A stretch of 64,000 bases of DNA, from contig JAVGWX010000007.1 of the NCBI GenBank assembly GCA_036924085.1, forward strand, positions 36,775,074 through 36,839,073, written 5' to 3'. A program made the position numbers and the translations under genes. The notes beneath the pieces were generated by a model, which was given only the letters and a program-made list of their open reading frames with translations, had not been told where the DNA came from and did no database searches. The stretch is from Ariolimax columbianus (taxonomy: Eukaryota > Mollusca > Gastropoda > Stylommatophora > Arionidae). Below, piece by piece: positions 30,634-40,779 of the stretch; position 1 is the stretch's first letter; every line of letters begins with the position of its first letter.

Positions 30634-31600
30634 GAGAGAGAGAGAGAGAGAGAGAGAAGTAAGATGGTCTAATAGGGTGGGGGGGTGGAGTGTGGGGGGT
30701 GGGGGAGAGAGAAGTAAGATGGTCTAATGGGGTGGGGTGGGGGTGAGGTGTTGGGGGTGGGAGAGAGAGAGAGAGAAGTAAGATGGTCTAATGGGGTGGG
30801 GTGGGAGTGGAGTGTGGGGGGTGGGGGAGAGAGAGAGAGAGAAAGTAAGATGGTCTAATGGGGTGGGGTGGGAGTGGAGTGTGGGGGGTGGGGGAGAGAG
30901 AGAGAGAGAAAGTAAGATGGTCTAATGGGGTGGGGTGGGAGTGGAGTGTGGGGGGTGGGGGAGAGAGAGAGAGAGAAGTAAGATGGTCTAATGGGGTGGG
31001 GTGGGGGTGAGGTGTTGGGGGTGGGAGAGAGAGAGAAAGTAAGATGGTCTAATGGGGTGGGGTGGGAGTGGAGTGTGGGGGGTGGGGGAGAGAGAGAGAG
31101 AGAGAAGTAAGATGGTCTAATGGGGTGGGGGTGGAGTGTGGGGGGTGGGGGAGAGAGAGAGAGAGAGAGAGAGAAAGTAAGATGGTCTAATGGGGTGGGG
31201 TGGGGGTGAGGTGTTGGGGGTGGGAGAGAGAGAGAAAGTAAGATGGTCTAATGGGGTGGGGTGGGAGTGGAGTGTGGGGGGTGGGGAAGAGAGAGAGAGA
31301 GAGAAGTAAGATGGTCTAATGGGGTGGGGTGGGAGTGGAGTGTGGGGGGTGGGGGAGAGAGAGAGAGAGAGAGAGAGAAAGTAAGATGGTCTAATGGGGT
31401 GGGGTGGGGGTGAGGTGTTGGGGGTGGGAGAGAGAGAGAAAGTAAGATGGTCTAATGGGGTGGGGTGGGAGTGGAGTGTGGGGGGTGGGGGAGAGAGAGA
31501 GAGAGAGAAGTAAGATGGTCTAATGGGGTGGGGTGGGAGTGGAGTGTGGGGGGTGGGGGAGAGAGAGAGAAGTAAGATGGTCTAATGGGGTGGGGTGTGG

Positions 31601-31647
<47 letters not shown>

Positions 31648-31648
31648 A
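30634..31648. repeat. Compound purine-rich array: (GA)n, GTAAGATGGTCTAATGGGG, G-runs
   Basis: About 14 units of roughly 65-85 bp. Each has AAGTAAGATGGTCTAATGGG, several runs of 3-7 G, and a GA run of variable length; two G-block versions (GGAGTGGAGTGTGG and GGGGTGAGGTGTTGG) alternate in a partial higher-order pattern. The G runs are dense enough for quadruplex formation and the GA runs for triplex formation. Confidence 0.92.
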
Positions 31649-31650
31649 AG

Positions 31651-31745
31651 AGGAGGAGTTTCCCGTCAGAATCACTATCCCCTACTTTGTTTATCCTCTT
31701 CATCAACAATCTACACAATCCGTTCTTAGTCGACCTGTACTTCTA
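31651..31745 (+). pseudogene. Small LINE RT fragment (motif B)
   Basis: Reads SESLSPTLFILFINNLHNPF, matching the motif-B block GGVLSPTLFLVYINDI of the I-like LINE at 6370-6410. It abuts the purine array. Probably the same element as the remnant at 32440-34345, separated by other insertions. Confidence 0.6.
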
Positions 31746-31985
31746 CAGGAGCAGATTCCCCTGTGCAGGTCCCAGCTCTGGTATGGGCTGGATGTAGCCG
31801 GGAGAAAGATTTTCTGCTTAGCGGGCTAGGCCCGAGCAGCTTAACACGGAGGGTGGTTAACCGATGTGCGAATTCATCTTAATAGACTGAAACACTAGAG
31901 CAAAGTGGGCCTGCAGCCTGTTAGGTGCCAACTTTGCTGCTCTAAACAAACCAACTAATCACGGCACGGTCATGTCCCAAAGTTA
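31745..31985 (+). mobile_element. Dispersed repeat E4 (copy 1)
   Basis: Contains CTACAGGAGCAGATTCCCCT, CCCAGCTCTGG, GGAGAAAGATTTTCTGCTTA, GGTGGTTAACCGATG, AATAGACTGAAACACTAGAG and CAGCCTGTTAGG. A reverse copy lies at 45215-45600. No coding capacity; class unknown. Confidence 0.6.
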
Positions 31986-32054
31986 GTCGTCTCTTGTGAC
32001 ATGCTCTATGTAAGGCAGTGGTGCTATTCTTGTCCTTGTCATACAAAGACTCCG

Positions 32055-32190
32055 GCAACCAGTTCCAACACAACCAGTTCCAACACAACCAGTTCCAACA
32101 CAACCAGTTGAAACACAACTAGTTCCAACACAACAAGTTGAAACACAACTAGTTCCAACACAACCAGTTCCAACACAACCAGTTCCAACC
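32055..32190. repeat. 15-bp minisatellite (CAGTTCCAACACAAC)
   Basis: About nine units of 15 bp with CTAG and TTGAAA variants. Confidence 0.92.
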
Positions 32191-32334
32191 ACATATCCTC
32201 AAGGCACTCCATACCTGGCTATATGGGCCGAGGTGAAAATATTGCAACCACAAAAGCGAGAAAGCAGGAAGCAACCAATGAGTAAATGGATGGCGGACTG
32301 GAATGAGATCACAATAAACTAAAACGAGACATTC

Positions 32335-32445
32335 TCAACACTCTTCTCACTCTCCATCAAGCCAGCGTAGATGGAATGTTATCTAGATAACACTCTTCTT
32401 ACTCTCCATCAAGCCAGCGTAGATGGAATGTTATCTAGATAATAG
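32335..32445. repeat. About 56-bp tandem duplication
   Basis: Two copies of ACACTCTTCT.ACTCTCCATC followed by AAGCCAGCGTAGATGGAATG and TTATCTAGATAA. Confidence 0.9.
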
Positions 32446-34345
32446 TCTTGTATCCAAAGAAGACAATCCTACAAACTTGGCAATGGGATATGTCAAAAGA
32501 TTAGTTTACCTAGACGATACACAAAAGATGGCCATACTCTGACTAAGACTGATGAGATAACTGACAGGGACAAATTAGGGTGGGGGAGTGAGGGGGGGGG
32601 GGGAGGGCAGATGCAAACACAGTCAGACAAATTTACACATTGGATATGTGGAGTCAACACTGGTATACCCATAGGTGCCTAGGCAACAGCTGCAGAGACA
32701 TACATTCAGAAACAGGATAGGGTACAGAACACCGAACTCAGAATCATTTCCGGGGGGCAAGACAAGCAAGCCAATAAATGAACTGGAAGCGACAGCACGT
32801 CTCTGTAGTGTTGGTGTGCGCATAGAAGGAAAAATACCCAATTTAATAGAAAAATAGAAGCACATGAATAAACATCCCCTGCACGGAAAAGTCAACGAGC
32901 TAACACAAAACCGTCAAAAAAGAACGAACCAACCATCTATTAATAACGCTCATAGCAAAGAACAGTGATCATATTATTTTTTTAATCCAACAACATTGGA
33001 AGTGATTCAGTTATACGAAAATATAGACCGGCAGTTCAACTTCACTGTGGAAACATAAATACCAGGTACCGAAAGAAAGAGAGAAGGATCAGACCTTGCC
33101 TTCAGAGAAAAAACCTTAAAGCATATTAGTAACTTCTATCCTCGGCCCATGTGGACTCATGTCTACACAGGTGGATCATCAGACGACGCAGTTGGGAAAG
33201 GAAGAACGGTACTTATCACTTTCTACAGGATGGGACCAATTTAGTAAAAGCTAGTGCTGCTGGGAACCCTCGACAAATTTAAGAACAGAGCAATGTTCGA
33301 AGCCTCCAAACTACTGAAGGAAAAAGGTTAACAGAAAATGGAATCGTGTTCTTGTGCAGCTGCATGCAGATCCTGAAGACCACGCAAAGGGAGCCACGGG
33401 ACAACATAGACAGATCCTGAAGACCACGTAAAGAGAGCCGCCAGACAGTATGGGCGGATCCTGAAGACCACGTAAAGAGAGCCGCCAGATAACATGGTCA
33501 GATCCTGAAGACCACGTAAAGAGAGCCGCCAGACAACATGGGCAGATCCTGAAGACTACGCAAAGGGAGCCACGGGACAACGTAGATATCCTCAAGAACA
33601 CGCAAAGAGAGCCGCCAGACAACATGAACATATCCTGAAGAACACGCAGAGAGAGCCGCCAGATAACATGGACAGATCCTGAAGAACACGCAAAGAGAGC
33701 CGCCAGACAACATGAACATATCCTGAAGAACACGCAAAGAGAGCCGCCAGATAACATGGACAGATCATGAAGACCACACAAAGAGAGCCACGGGACAACA
33801 TGGACCGAGAATTGATATGTCAGCTAAATGAACTTCAGACCACAAGCAAAGCACTCTGAAGTGGTAATTACCTCACAAAGGCATATCAGGAAATGGCAGA
33901 CCGACTGGCTACGGAGGGTAGACAGGAAGAACAATTCACCAACCCTATATCATTGCCATAAGTTAGGACGCACATCTAAAATAAATATAAACAAATGTGG
34001 TAAAAGAACAAACAGCAAACAGGTACAAGACCCCATCAACACACTGTGCAGGAAAGAGTATATCACCAGTTACCACCACAGGACAGCTCATTGCAGGCTA
34101 AATGCCCACATGCATAAAACGAAAGCAGCACAGACTGCACAATCCACATGTCAGAGGGGGTTACAGACATCAGAATACGTCCTGCAATCATGCCCACTGC
34201 GTCAAAGCTCTCGTGAGAACACCCGAATCGGAGAAAGAATCATGCGAGACAAACTGAGAGCCACTGAGGTCCTGCGATTGACGTGTCACTTTATGGAGGC
34301 GGCCCACCTGGTGGCATAAAACGTACACACGAAATCGAACGCGAA
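32440..34345 (+). pseudogene. Decayed I-like LINE (late RT, RNase H, C-terminus)
   Basis: Block order matches copy A: QNTELRIISGGKTSKPINEL at about 32725 (copy A: LQNQAMRIITGGMKSTPIVE), an RNase H start WTHVYTGGS near 33145-33180 where the first catalytic Asp is lost (TGGS for TDGS), the 45-bp array, RELICQLNELQTTSK, ADRLATEGRQEEQ (fourth acidic site) at 33895-33930, and the C-terminus YVLQSCPLRQSSREN then MEAAHLVA before the stop at 34317. GAA repeats follow. It is a different subfamily from copy A and is full of shifts. An early-RT fragment at 31651-31745 may belong to it. Confidence 0.75.
33364..33800. repeat. 45-bp minisatellite inside a LINE RNase H domain
   Basis: About ten units of 45 bp reading GATCCTGAAGACCACGCAAA, then GAGAGCCGCCAGACAACATG. 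In frame one unit reads QILKTTQREPRDNMD, and the LINE frame continues RELICQLNELQ at the right edge. By comparison with copy A this is the segment just after the third acidic site (TALKSQKNTELND). The array is LINE-derived and in frame (15 codons). Confidence 0.8.
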
Positions 34346-34620
34346 GAAGAAGAAGAAGGTGGAGGAGGAGGAGGATGAGGAGGAGGAGGATGAGGAGGAG
34401 GAGGAGAAGAAGAAGAAGAGGAAGAAGAAGAACAAGAAGAAGAAGAAGCAGGAGGAGAAGAAGAAGGAGGAGAAGAAGAATAAGAAGAAGAAGAAGAATA
34501 AGAAGACGGAGAAGAAGAAGATGAAGAAGAAGTAGGAGGAGGAGGAGGAGGAAGAGGAGAAGAGGAAGATGAAAAAGAACAATAATAATATGAACAAGAA
34601 GAAGAAGAAGAACAAGAATG
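34343..34620. repeat. (GAA)n/(GGA)n purine tract, expanded LINE tail
   Basis: Begins at the LINE 3' end (GAACGCGAAGAAGAAG) and extends about 280 bp as GAA, GGA and GAT triplets. Best read as an expanded GAA tail. Poly-Ser and poly-Phe frames on the minus strand are artefacts. Confidence 0.85.
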
Positions 34621-35061
34621 AGCAGACAGCAGCCAGCGACTCACAGCTACACGACTACATCCTAGTTAGCGAACCAGAGTTGATTCGGTCTCCAAGCGGC
34701 GGCCCTGAAAACAGGCTGCGCTAGTGTAGCCCGGCTTAGGGATTTAGAGATCACAGTGGGAAGGCAAACCAGGTTCAAAAAGAAAGCTAGCTGAAACCGG
34801 ATCTGTCGAGTTTTAAGACGCAGATACCGCAGCATCGCTGTAAACTACGACACAACGTCACAACTTTATGCTCAGGACAGACGCCGAAGAAGAAAAAACG
34901 TTGGCTACATTGAAAGCTAAAATGGACTGCGCATATTATTATTAGCGCTCACTAATGACACTGAGCGTTAGGAAAAAGGCGCGCTAGAGGCGAGTTGATT
35001 CATTACCGAGATCTTATTGACCCAACGCATACATTAGAGTTCATAAAACTTCATTTCAACT
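34621..35061. other. Degenerate E2-like segment and unclassified sequence
   Basis: 34800-34900 has AGCATCGCTGTAAACTACGA and CACAACGTCACAACTT in the order seen in E2, then a short GAA run, so it is likely an old E2. The remainder shows nothing. Confidence 0.45.
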
Positions 35062-35815
35062 ATGATTGTATTTTAAGCTACAAGTGTAACTATTGCTATA
35101 TTCTAAGCTACAAGTGTAACTATTGCTATTTTCTAAGCTACAAGTGTAACTATTGCTATTCTAAGCTACAAGTGTAACTATTGCTATATTCTAAGCTACA
35201 AGTGTAAATATTGATATATTCCAAGCTACGTGTATAACTATTGCTATATTCCAAGCTACGTGTATAACTATTGCTATATTCTAAGCTACAAGTGTAAATA
35301 TTGATATATTCCAAGCTACGTGTATAACTATTGCTATATACTAAGCTACGTGTATAACTATTGCTATATTCTAAGCTACATGTGTAATTATTGCTATATT
35401 CTAAGCTACAAGTGTAACTATTGCTATATCCTAAGCTATACGTGTAACTATTGCTATATTCTAAGCTATACGTGTAACTATTGCTATATTCTAAGCTATA
35501 TGTGTAACTATTGCTATATTATAAGCTATACGTGTAACTATTGCTATATTCTAAGCTACAATTGTAAAGTGCTATATTCTAAGCTACATATTTAACTAAT
35601 GCTATATTCTAAGCCACAAGTGTAACTATTGCTTTATTCTAAGCTTTACATGTAACTATGGCTATATTCTAAGCTACACATGTAACCATGGATATATTCT
35701 AAGCTACATGTAACTATTGCTATATTCTAAGCTATATATGTAACTATGCTATATTCTAAGCTGCACGGGAAACTGTGGTTAGTTTCTAAGCTACAAGTAT
35801 TAATTGTGGCTATAT
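35062..35815. repeat. 30-bp minisatellite (ATTGCTATATTCTAAGCTAC)
   Basis: About 25 units of 30 bp, each completed by AAGTGTAACT or a variant. Divergence rises towards the right end (35575 onward), with units of 26-32 bp. Tyr/Cys-rich frames are artefacts. Confidence 0.93.
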
Positions 35816-36140
35816 TGTAGACAAACGGTGTGCAACTCTGAGGTAGTCACGGATTTACAAGAGTTATTTAACGGTTGTCCACATTGTTTGAGAAACTTAA
35901 TTTTTCTACTCTTCTTGCGATGAAGATCAAAGCCTGGACTAAACAAAAAGGTGAGTATCGTCTGAGAGTTGAGATTTCCCAAATAAATCCACCAATTTTT
36001 TCATAGATTTACATGTCAAAGCATGTTAATAGCGAAATGCATTTCGTTAATTAAAATGTATGGATTTGTTCCCCTTGGCCCAATATATCTAACATGATGT
36101 TTACAGTTAAACTGTTATATATATTTAATTGCACATTATC
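35816..36140. other. No recognisable gene
   Basis: Unique-looking AT-rich sequence; no frame or element recognised. Confidence 0.45.
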
Positions 36141-36144
36141 ATCA

Positions 36145-36815
36145 CGTAGGATATCCTTTCCAGAAGGTCGCTCTCACAACAGCAGATCTGTAAGACTCGA
36201 TCTCTAGCCATTACTCCCGACTCTGTCGTTACCATCTTCAGGACCTCTGTGATGTCTTGCGTCCATCTACTCATCGGCCTGCCATTGTCCCGCTTCCAGG
36301 CACCTTACCCTCCGGTATCGTCCAGTACAGGCCATTGTGACTGATGTTACCAACATATTTTAGCTTCTGGACAAAATATTGTTTACTAACCACATTTCCT
36401 CGATATCCAGTACTTGTAGGATATCTTCATTTTTCCTTTTCTCTTTCGAGGGTATTTTGAGCACCCTTCTGTAGCATTTCAGTTCAACATATTCAAACCT
36501 TTTTTTTTTGTGTAAGTGTTTGTGTGGTGGTCCACGTTTTCCATCCGTAGGTTGCCATAGGGAGATGCAAGTTCGCAGAATTTTTATTTTCGTCATTTTA
36601 ATATAGTTCTGCCACACGTTTCTCATTTTATTCAACCTCTGCATTGTTGTAGCCCTTCTCCTTGTGTCTTCCTTCGAGCAATCTCCATTGTTGCTTATAA
36701 ATGAGCCGAGGTACTCACAACTTGTGACTTTCTCAATTTCCTGTTGATGGAGAATAACTTTAGGTTTGGTCTTTGTCTTGTCTGGGCTCATTATTTTGGT
36801 TTGACATTCAATTCC
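36145..36815 (-). pseudogene. LINE C-terminal remnant (family P, copy 1)
   Basis: Minus-strand reading: KVTSCEYLGSFISNNGDCSK (YLG block), MQRLNKMRNVWQNYIKMTK, KCYRRVLKIPSKEKRKNEDI, then with shifts KLKYVGNISHNG, EGKVPGS and, near 36170, AVVRATFWKGYP. The same blocks appear in better order at 37150-37765 on the plus strand. The two copies diverge from a common midpoint. RT catalytic motifs are not present. Confidence 0.72.
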
Positions 36816-37149
36816 CCAAGGCAGTCAAATTGGAGTTGAAAGCAAATACAGTGAAGATTAAAACATCTTTGTAAAGGTAAAGGTCAGTCCCACGACAACA
36901 ATTGCCGTCGGGGATCAAGATAACTCGTCGTGTACTAAGCGGCAGCATATGTGAGATGGGGTTTGGCAGTTCCCTTTCTTGTTGTTTATACATTCTGCAA
37001 ATCATATGTCAGGTACCCATTTACAGCTGGATCGACTAGATGAGCGTCGTAAGAGGAGCCAACCACGCACGGATTTGTTTATGTCCGTCCGTGTTTTTTT
37101 TTAAAACCCTGGCGTGCTGTATTTCCAGTCTTAACAAGCCAGCTCACTG
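36816..37149. other. Spacer between two divergent LINE remnants
   Basis: Includes CATTTACAGCTGGATCGACT and GCGTCGTAAGAGG, a phrase resembling the 58-bp array at 44865-45200 (GTCGTAAGAGG). Probably an unidentified dispersed repeat; no gene. Confidence 0.4.
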
Positions 37150-37765
37150 TCGACTAGGCTATAGAACAGGTCACTAACTTCGAGTGTCTAGGCTCCAACA
37201 TTGACAACAATGGCGACTGCTGAAAGGAAATCTAAAGGAGATTGGCAATGAAGAGGTCGCACAACCTGAGAAAACTATGGTATAATATCAGCAAACCAAC
37301 AAAAGTGAACATTTTTTAGAACCCGTGTTTTTCCCATGGCAGCACATGACTGCGAAACATGGACAATTACACAAACCTCAAGGAAGAGAATCGAGCCCTT
37401 GGAGTCCAAATGTTATAGAAAGGTTCTCAGAATACCATAGGCCGAAAAAAGGAAGAATACAGATATTCGACAAGAGTTGGGCATAGAGAAGAGCTGGTTC
37501 ATAAATCCCCTGATGAACATAACATGGAAATACTTAGGCCATATCAAAAGACACAACGGGCTTGAGAGAACGGTAATGGAAGAGTTGGTGCCCGGCAAGA
37601 GAGGCAGAGACAGACCAAGAAGGCGATGTCACCAAGATGTCAAGGAATGTTTGGGCATGACCCTGGGGCAGGCTGGAGATCTGGCAAGAGATCGAGTTTC
37701 TTTCAGATAGGCTGTGATGGGAGCGAAATTCTGCAAAGGACATGCTGCATGATGATGATGATTAA
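37150..37765 (+). pseudogene. LINE C-terminal remnant (family P, copy 2)
   Basis: Reads FLGSNIDNNGDC-like codons, DCETWTITQTSRKRIEPLES, KCYRKVLRIP, then open to 37710 with LGIEKSWFINPLMNITWKYL, GHIKRHNGLERTVMEELVPG, KRGRDRPRRRCHQD, DLARDRVSFR and AVMGAKFCKGHA. This arginine-rich C-terminus is typical of RT-only LINEs. It ends in GATGATGATGAT (37750-37762), a possible simple tail. Confidence 0.75.
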
Positions 37766-37799
37766 CGAACTGAAACTAAACGCGTTAAAAAAAATAATA

Positions 37800-38115
37800 A
37801 TGAAATATATACTATTAGCATATATTTCATTTCCATGGAGGCACGACGTTTCTTTTACGGTATCCGATACGGGAAGAAAGACAAGCTCTTCAATTTCAAG
37901 CCTATAGTTCACCACTAAGGCTAGAGAAACAGCCATCTTAGATCTTCTATTTGTCGGTGGCTGCTGCGCCATTAAAGTGTTCAGAACACGACGCACAACA
38001 TCGGATATTTGTGTCATCAAAAAAGTGGATGCAAACACCATGCTAAAGAGTGTTGGGGCAAGCACATATCCCAGTTTGATGCCGTTGATGACTGAAAAGG
38101 CTGTATGCAGTTCTC
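37800..38115 (-). pseudogene. LINE RT fragment (motif B region)
   Basis: Minus-strand reading: INGIKLGYVLAPTLFSMVF, the motif-B block (usually G.VLAPTLF in BovB-like LINEs), followed by LEIEELVFLPVSDTVKE. Motif C is not visible. Short and broken. Confidence 0.6.
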
Positions 38116-38164
38116 TATTTATCAGTATGATGATTGGTGATTGACATCCTGTCAGTCTTAAGAG

Positions 38165-38410
38165 ACAATGGACTTCGCGCTAGAGAGAGGCCTTAGTTGT
38201 TGTCCTTGCTTTCGCTGCACATCTTCGAGGTCTACATCTTAGCGCACCTTGGTTTCCCCTGCCTGCAGGCCAGTACACAAATTCTGCCTCCAGCCAGTTC
38301 TGTCTTTGGCAAGTTCCTCCCACGTGCTCATACCAACGCTTTGAGATCACGCTTTCCAAACATTGCTGTGGCTGAGGCGGTCTACCTTTATTACGCTTGC
38401 CCGTCGTCAG
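38165..38410 (-). pseudogene. LINE C-terminal tail fragment
   Basis: Minus-strand reading: VGMSTWEELAKDRTGWRQNL, the WE.LA.DR..WR signature at the end of many LINE proteins. It lies upstream on the minus strand of the RT fragment at 38115-37800, so the two are separate insertions. Confidence 0.6.
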
Positions 38411-38469
38411 GAACCCGCAAAGAGTATTTTTGGGGAATTCGCCGGTCTTCCATTCTGCTGATCAGTATA

Positions 38470-38575
38470 TGGTTCTTCATTATGGTTGATCATTATGGTT
38501 GATCATTATGGTTCATGATTATGGTTGATCATTGTGTTTCATCATTATGGTTTATCATCATGGTTCATCATTAAC
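38470..38575. repeat. About 14-bp tandem words (ATCATTATGGTTG)
   Basis: Seven or eight irregular units of 12-15 bp around TTGATCATTATGG. Confidence 0.8.
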
Positions 38576-38577
38576 AG

Positions 38578-39055
38578 CAAGAAGATACGCAGGATATTCC
38601 GAAAAAATGTCATATTAGATCTAGTGTAAGGCAAGATTGTGGAAAGTAACACTAAAGTAACCCATAGCATTACTGCCGTAGGGGTGTGAGGTGTCTCACA
38701 CTTCGAAGGCTCGGCTATATGAGGGCGGTAGCCATCTCCTCTCCCTCGCAGCTTTTACTTCACGGACTGAACCGGTACCCATTTAAGACTGGGTCTACCC
38801 GGCGCCGTTGCGGCCTCAACTGGGGAAAGAACCCAGGACCACTCAGATGTGAAGCCAGCGCGCTATCCCCTGCGCTACGCGGCTCCCTAATTGTTTATCA
38901 CATACATAGACGCAATATTTAATAAAGGCAAGCGAGGGAAACAACATCAGTGAACACTTAAATGGAATTCTCTTTGGTGATGACCAAGCAATAATATGAA
39001 CCATAGAACAACAACCGCAGGAACATATCAACAAGCTTCATTAGGTATGCACAAA
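38578..39055 (+). pseudogene. LINE-S RT fragment split by a family-C SINE
   Basis: QEDTQDIPKK...SVRQDCGK (motif-B start) at 38578-38645, then a SINE, then KGKRGNNISEHLNGILFGDD (motif C, GDD for ADD) and QEHINKLH at 38930-39035. Similarity to the RT at 22900-22950 suggests family S. It stops just before the 3' end of a reverse copy of the same family. Confidence 0.65.
38665..38888 (-). mobile_element. tRNA-derived SINE, family C (copy 2)
   Basis: On the minus strand it starts GGGAGCCGCGTAGCGCAGGG, a tRNA-like 5' half with an A box (TAGCGCAGGG), followed by GCGCGCTGGCTTCACATCTG and TCCTGGGTTC (B-box position). The body has ACCCAGTCTTAAATGGGTAC and CGGTTCAGTCCGTGAAG, shared with 15745-15982. 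Confidence 0.78.
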
Positions 39056-39064
39056 TTAAAATAT

Positions 39065-40725
39065 GAGAATCTTCTTTCTTTTCACTTATCTTGTTATGCA
39101 TTTCAGCGTCACGTTATGAAGAGATCTCCAGAACGAGCCCATATGCATGCCTCGTGCACAGTGGCATTCAATGCCTCCGATATTTCCGAAAGCCACCTTT
39201 TTCATGGTCGACCTTTGGCCTTAAATCCGTTGTATCTAAATACCATTGCTTGTTGTGGGGTGCTGTGTGATGTTAGCCTTGCTACATGGTCAAAATATTA
39301 TATTTCCTGTCTTTTTATGTAGTCTTTTGATGTCATCGTTTCTGGTCGATTCTCTCCTTGTTACAACCAGTACATTTTTCTCATGAATTTCAGTTCTGCT
39401 GTTACGATGTGTCGTTTCTCATTTGATGTTAGTGTTCAGTTTTGACATTGACAGCATAGTGTCGGGACGACAATCGTGTTGTATAAAGCTCTTTTGGTAG
39501 TTATTGTCAAGTGCTTGCAATTAAGTATTGGAGTTAATTCCCCAATGATCTGATTTGCCATTGTGCATCTTTGATAGAATTTCCGCTGTAATTCTTCTGT
39601 CTGCCGATAACGTTCTCCCTAAGTATGTGACATCTTTCGTCTGATATGCTGCTTTTCAAGGAACATGATGTCTTCGGCTATTCAAGATATTTTCATTACC
39701 TCGCTTTTTTTTACATTGACTTTCACGCTGTATTCTTTACATGTTGCATTTAGTTTATCAATACGTTGTTTCGATTGCATTTCAGAAGTTGTTATGACTA
39801 CTTGATCGTCAGCAAAAAGAAGTTCGTTTAAAAGTTCACCAATGTTGCTACTTTTATTTAAGTTGGCTGTTTTACAAATGTGGTCTCCATGTGAACAACA
39901 AAGGGGATAGCACACATCCTTGTCGTACTCCAGATTTGGCTTGGCTTTGTTCGTTCTCAATCTCCCGCTACCAAACCATAAAAGGGCTTAAGTAGCAGAA
40001 TTTAGTCCAAAGAACGGAACGCGTTGTATCGTAGTTTACAGCTTGACTGTGATATTTGCATCTTTCGGTCCAACACATCCGACTTCAGCAAGCATTTTGT
40101 GAGTACCGGGTTAGCATTCCCTTTTCGATCCCTTCTCCTTAGCCAGTCTGCTCTGTTGCATCCTGTTATCCAGGATCACCGCATGGAGGTGATGAAGGGT
40201 CTTGGCAGCTATGGTTCGCTGGCCCTGACGCTAGCAGTCAGCTATGGGTCGCTGACCGCTGCAGCTCATGCGCTGCTCGTACTCCAGATTTGATATTACA
40301 TTTTTTCTGTGATTATGGTTATTGTTCGAACAGAGCACTGGCTATTGGTGTCAAGACTTTTGCATAGGTTAATTAGGTATTCGATCACTCAATAGTGTGC
40401 CAATATTATCTATAGATGTTGTCTGTCTACCCGGTCAAAAGATTTTTCTTGATCTACAAACGCAACACACAATTCCTGATCGTATTCAATTGTTTTCTGC
40501 CTTCATTGTCTGAGACTAACAATGACAACCGTACAGCTTCTGTTCCCTCTAACTCCAATCTGGTTATAGTTGACCTGAGGTTCTTTGATGTAGCGTTATC
40601 TTTTTTCTAAGATTTTATTCCATATTTTGCCACTTTGGCTCAAGGGCGATATTTCTCTGTATTTTGTGCAGTCTCTTTTGCTATCTTTATTTTCCATTTT
40701 GAAATTATTTTTGCATTTTTACAAT
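39065..40725 (-). pseudogene. LINE-S copy 2 (RT to 3' end), split by an E2 element
   Basis: Minus strand from 40725: CTKYREISPLSQSGKIWNKI, EYDQELCVAFVDQEKSFDRV (motif A) near 40450, the E2 insertion (40277-39939), KPNLEYDKDVCYPLCC (motif-B side), LLFADDQVVITTSEMQSKQ (motif C with intact FADD) at about 39800, then the C-terminus with many shifts. The 3' end at 39130-39065 reads CATTTCAGCGTCACGTTATG and AAGAGATCTCCAG on the plus strand, a single unamplified version of the 57-bp satellite unit, followed by the same terminal sequence that bounds the satellite at 17895-17939. Confidence 0.78.
39939..40277 (-). mobile_element. Full-length E2 SINE-like element with 15-bp TSD
   Basis: Flanked by CGTACTCCAGATTTG at 39924-39938 and at 40278-40292, perfect over 15 bp, inside a LINE-S copy. 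This fixes E2 at 339 bp. On the minus strand the head is AGCAGCGCATGAGCTGCAGC, the middle has CCTGGATAACAGGATGCAAC and the core TGCTGAAGTCGGATGTGTTG, and the end is TTGAGAACGAACAAAGCC (tail not GAA-rich in this copy). Confidence 0.88.
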
Positions 40726-40779
40726 ATTCTTGAATTTTCTGGCATGTATGAAAATCAGCATAAGAGAAAACTGAATTAA

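Noticed and set aside
33828..34319. 163-codon frame as a host gene
   Set aside because: It is the C-terminus of a decayed I-like LINE (YVLQSCPLRQSSREN), ending at the GAA tail.
34286..34644. Poly-Phe and poly-Ser frames
   Set aside because: Expanded GAA/GGA tail of a LINE read on the opposite strand.
37140..38410. Host zinc-finger or arginine-rich protein genes
   Set aside because: The basic frames match LINE C-terminal blocks (RGRDRPRRR, W.ELA.DR..WR) and are broken.
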